A DNA stretch of 64,000 nucleotides, from the NCBI GenBank assembly GCA_054601695.1, contig BAAHQB010000350.1, positions 62,001-126,000 of the forward strand, given 5' to 3'. The first letter of the stretch is position 1. The number at the start of each line of letters is the position of its first letter. Shown here piece after piece: positions 62,309-64,000 of this stretch. The notes under the pieces are model-generated. The model made no database searches. It was given only the letters and a program-made list of their open reading frames with translations, and had not been told where the DNA came from. This DNA is from Amorphochlora amoebiformis. Lineage: Eukaryota; Cercozoa; Chlorarachniophyceae. The position numbers and the translations under genes are program-made.

Positions 62309-62524
62309 TCAATCCTCCTCGTCCTCCCCCTGGATCTGAGCAAGCAATGCTCTCTCCTCCTGCATGGACACGGCACGTGCCGCATGCTTGACGTTTATGT
62401 TTCCCCCCCTCTTCTTGATTTCTTCGGTGATGGCGTCGACAGCTGACGTGAGCATGTCGATGCCGTGGTCCTTGTTGAGGGTTGTCGTGAACATGACGTA
62501 TAACGGAGGTGAGACTAGCTTGAT
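62309..62524 (-). CDS. Translation initiation factor eIF2 alpha subunit, C-terminal exon
   Basis: Last exon of the eIF2-alpha gene: 71 codons plus stop, acceptor CAG at 62525-62527, phase 0. It encodes the alpha-beta C-terminal domain that contacts eIF2-gamma: [17 protein letters not shown], then [42 protein letters not shown], and the acidic end GEDEED. The order and spacing match the family. Earlier exons with the S1 domain and the regulatory serine must lie further right, mostly beyond the window. Confidence 0.87.
   Translation of the reverse strand: MKLVSPPLYVMFTTTLNKDHGIDMLTSAVDAITEEIKKRGGNINVKHAARAVSMQEERALLAQIQGEDEED

Positions 62525-64000
<1,476 letters not shown>

Overview
The window is eukaryotic nuclear DNA and extremely repeat-rich. 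About 11-12% is coding (roughly 7.4 kb), cut into about 86 small exons (most 18-120 nt) that float in (TA)n microsatellites, other simple repeats and blocks of human-type telomere-like repeat (TTAGGG/CCCTAA). Continuous ORFs are useless here, because (TA)n reads as Tyr-Ile in every frame. I rebuilt the genes by hand from exon-sized protein similarity, GT/AG boundaries and codon phase, and phases matched at essentially every junction.

Layout. (1) 2-7242 (+): 3' part of an F-BAR protein with two C-terminal SH3 domains. (2) 8913-9943 (+): unrecognised 301-residue protein with a KQE-repeat tail. (3) about 10971-27274 (-): membrane-anchored six-bladed NHL-repeat propeller with about 27 exons. (4) 27829-40062 (+): complete atypical short-chain dehydrogenase/reductase, 15 exons, 267 residues, divergent from (3). 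(5) 40975-42758 (-): plastid ribosomal protein PSRP-3/Ycf65 with a signal-peptide-like leader. (6) 43048-61676 (+): nine-finger C2H2 protein with a C-terminal AT-hook, 22 exons, divergent from (5). (7) 62309-62524 (-): last exon of eIF2-alpha. The genes show no shared pathway; (3)/(4) and (5)/(6) each share a short divergent promoter interval.

Organism. A nuclear, presequence-bearing PSRP-3 implies a secondary plastid. The leader lacks the Phe motif typical of red-derived complex plastids, and the very intron-rich nucleus with F-BAR and C2H2 genes fits a chlorarachniophyte (Rhizaria, Bigelowiella-like). This is inference.

The most unusual feature is a recurring architecture. Partial copies of exon edges, each carrying one splice site, are tandemly repeated beside the genuine exon and separated by (TA)n. 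Copies carrying the 3' splice site and exon start lie almost always upstream of the real exon; copies carrying the exon end and 5' splice site lie downstream. Telomere-like blocks often start within a few bases of a 5' splice site and usually lie with the CCCTAA strand as transcript sense. A dispersed element of about 50-150 bp sits inside those blocks.
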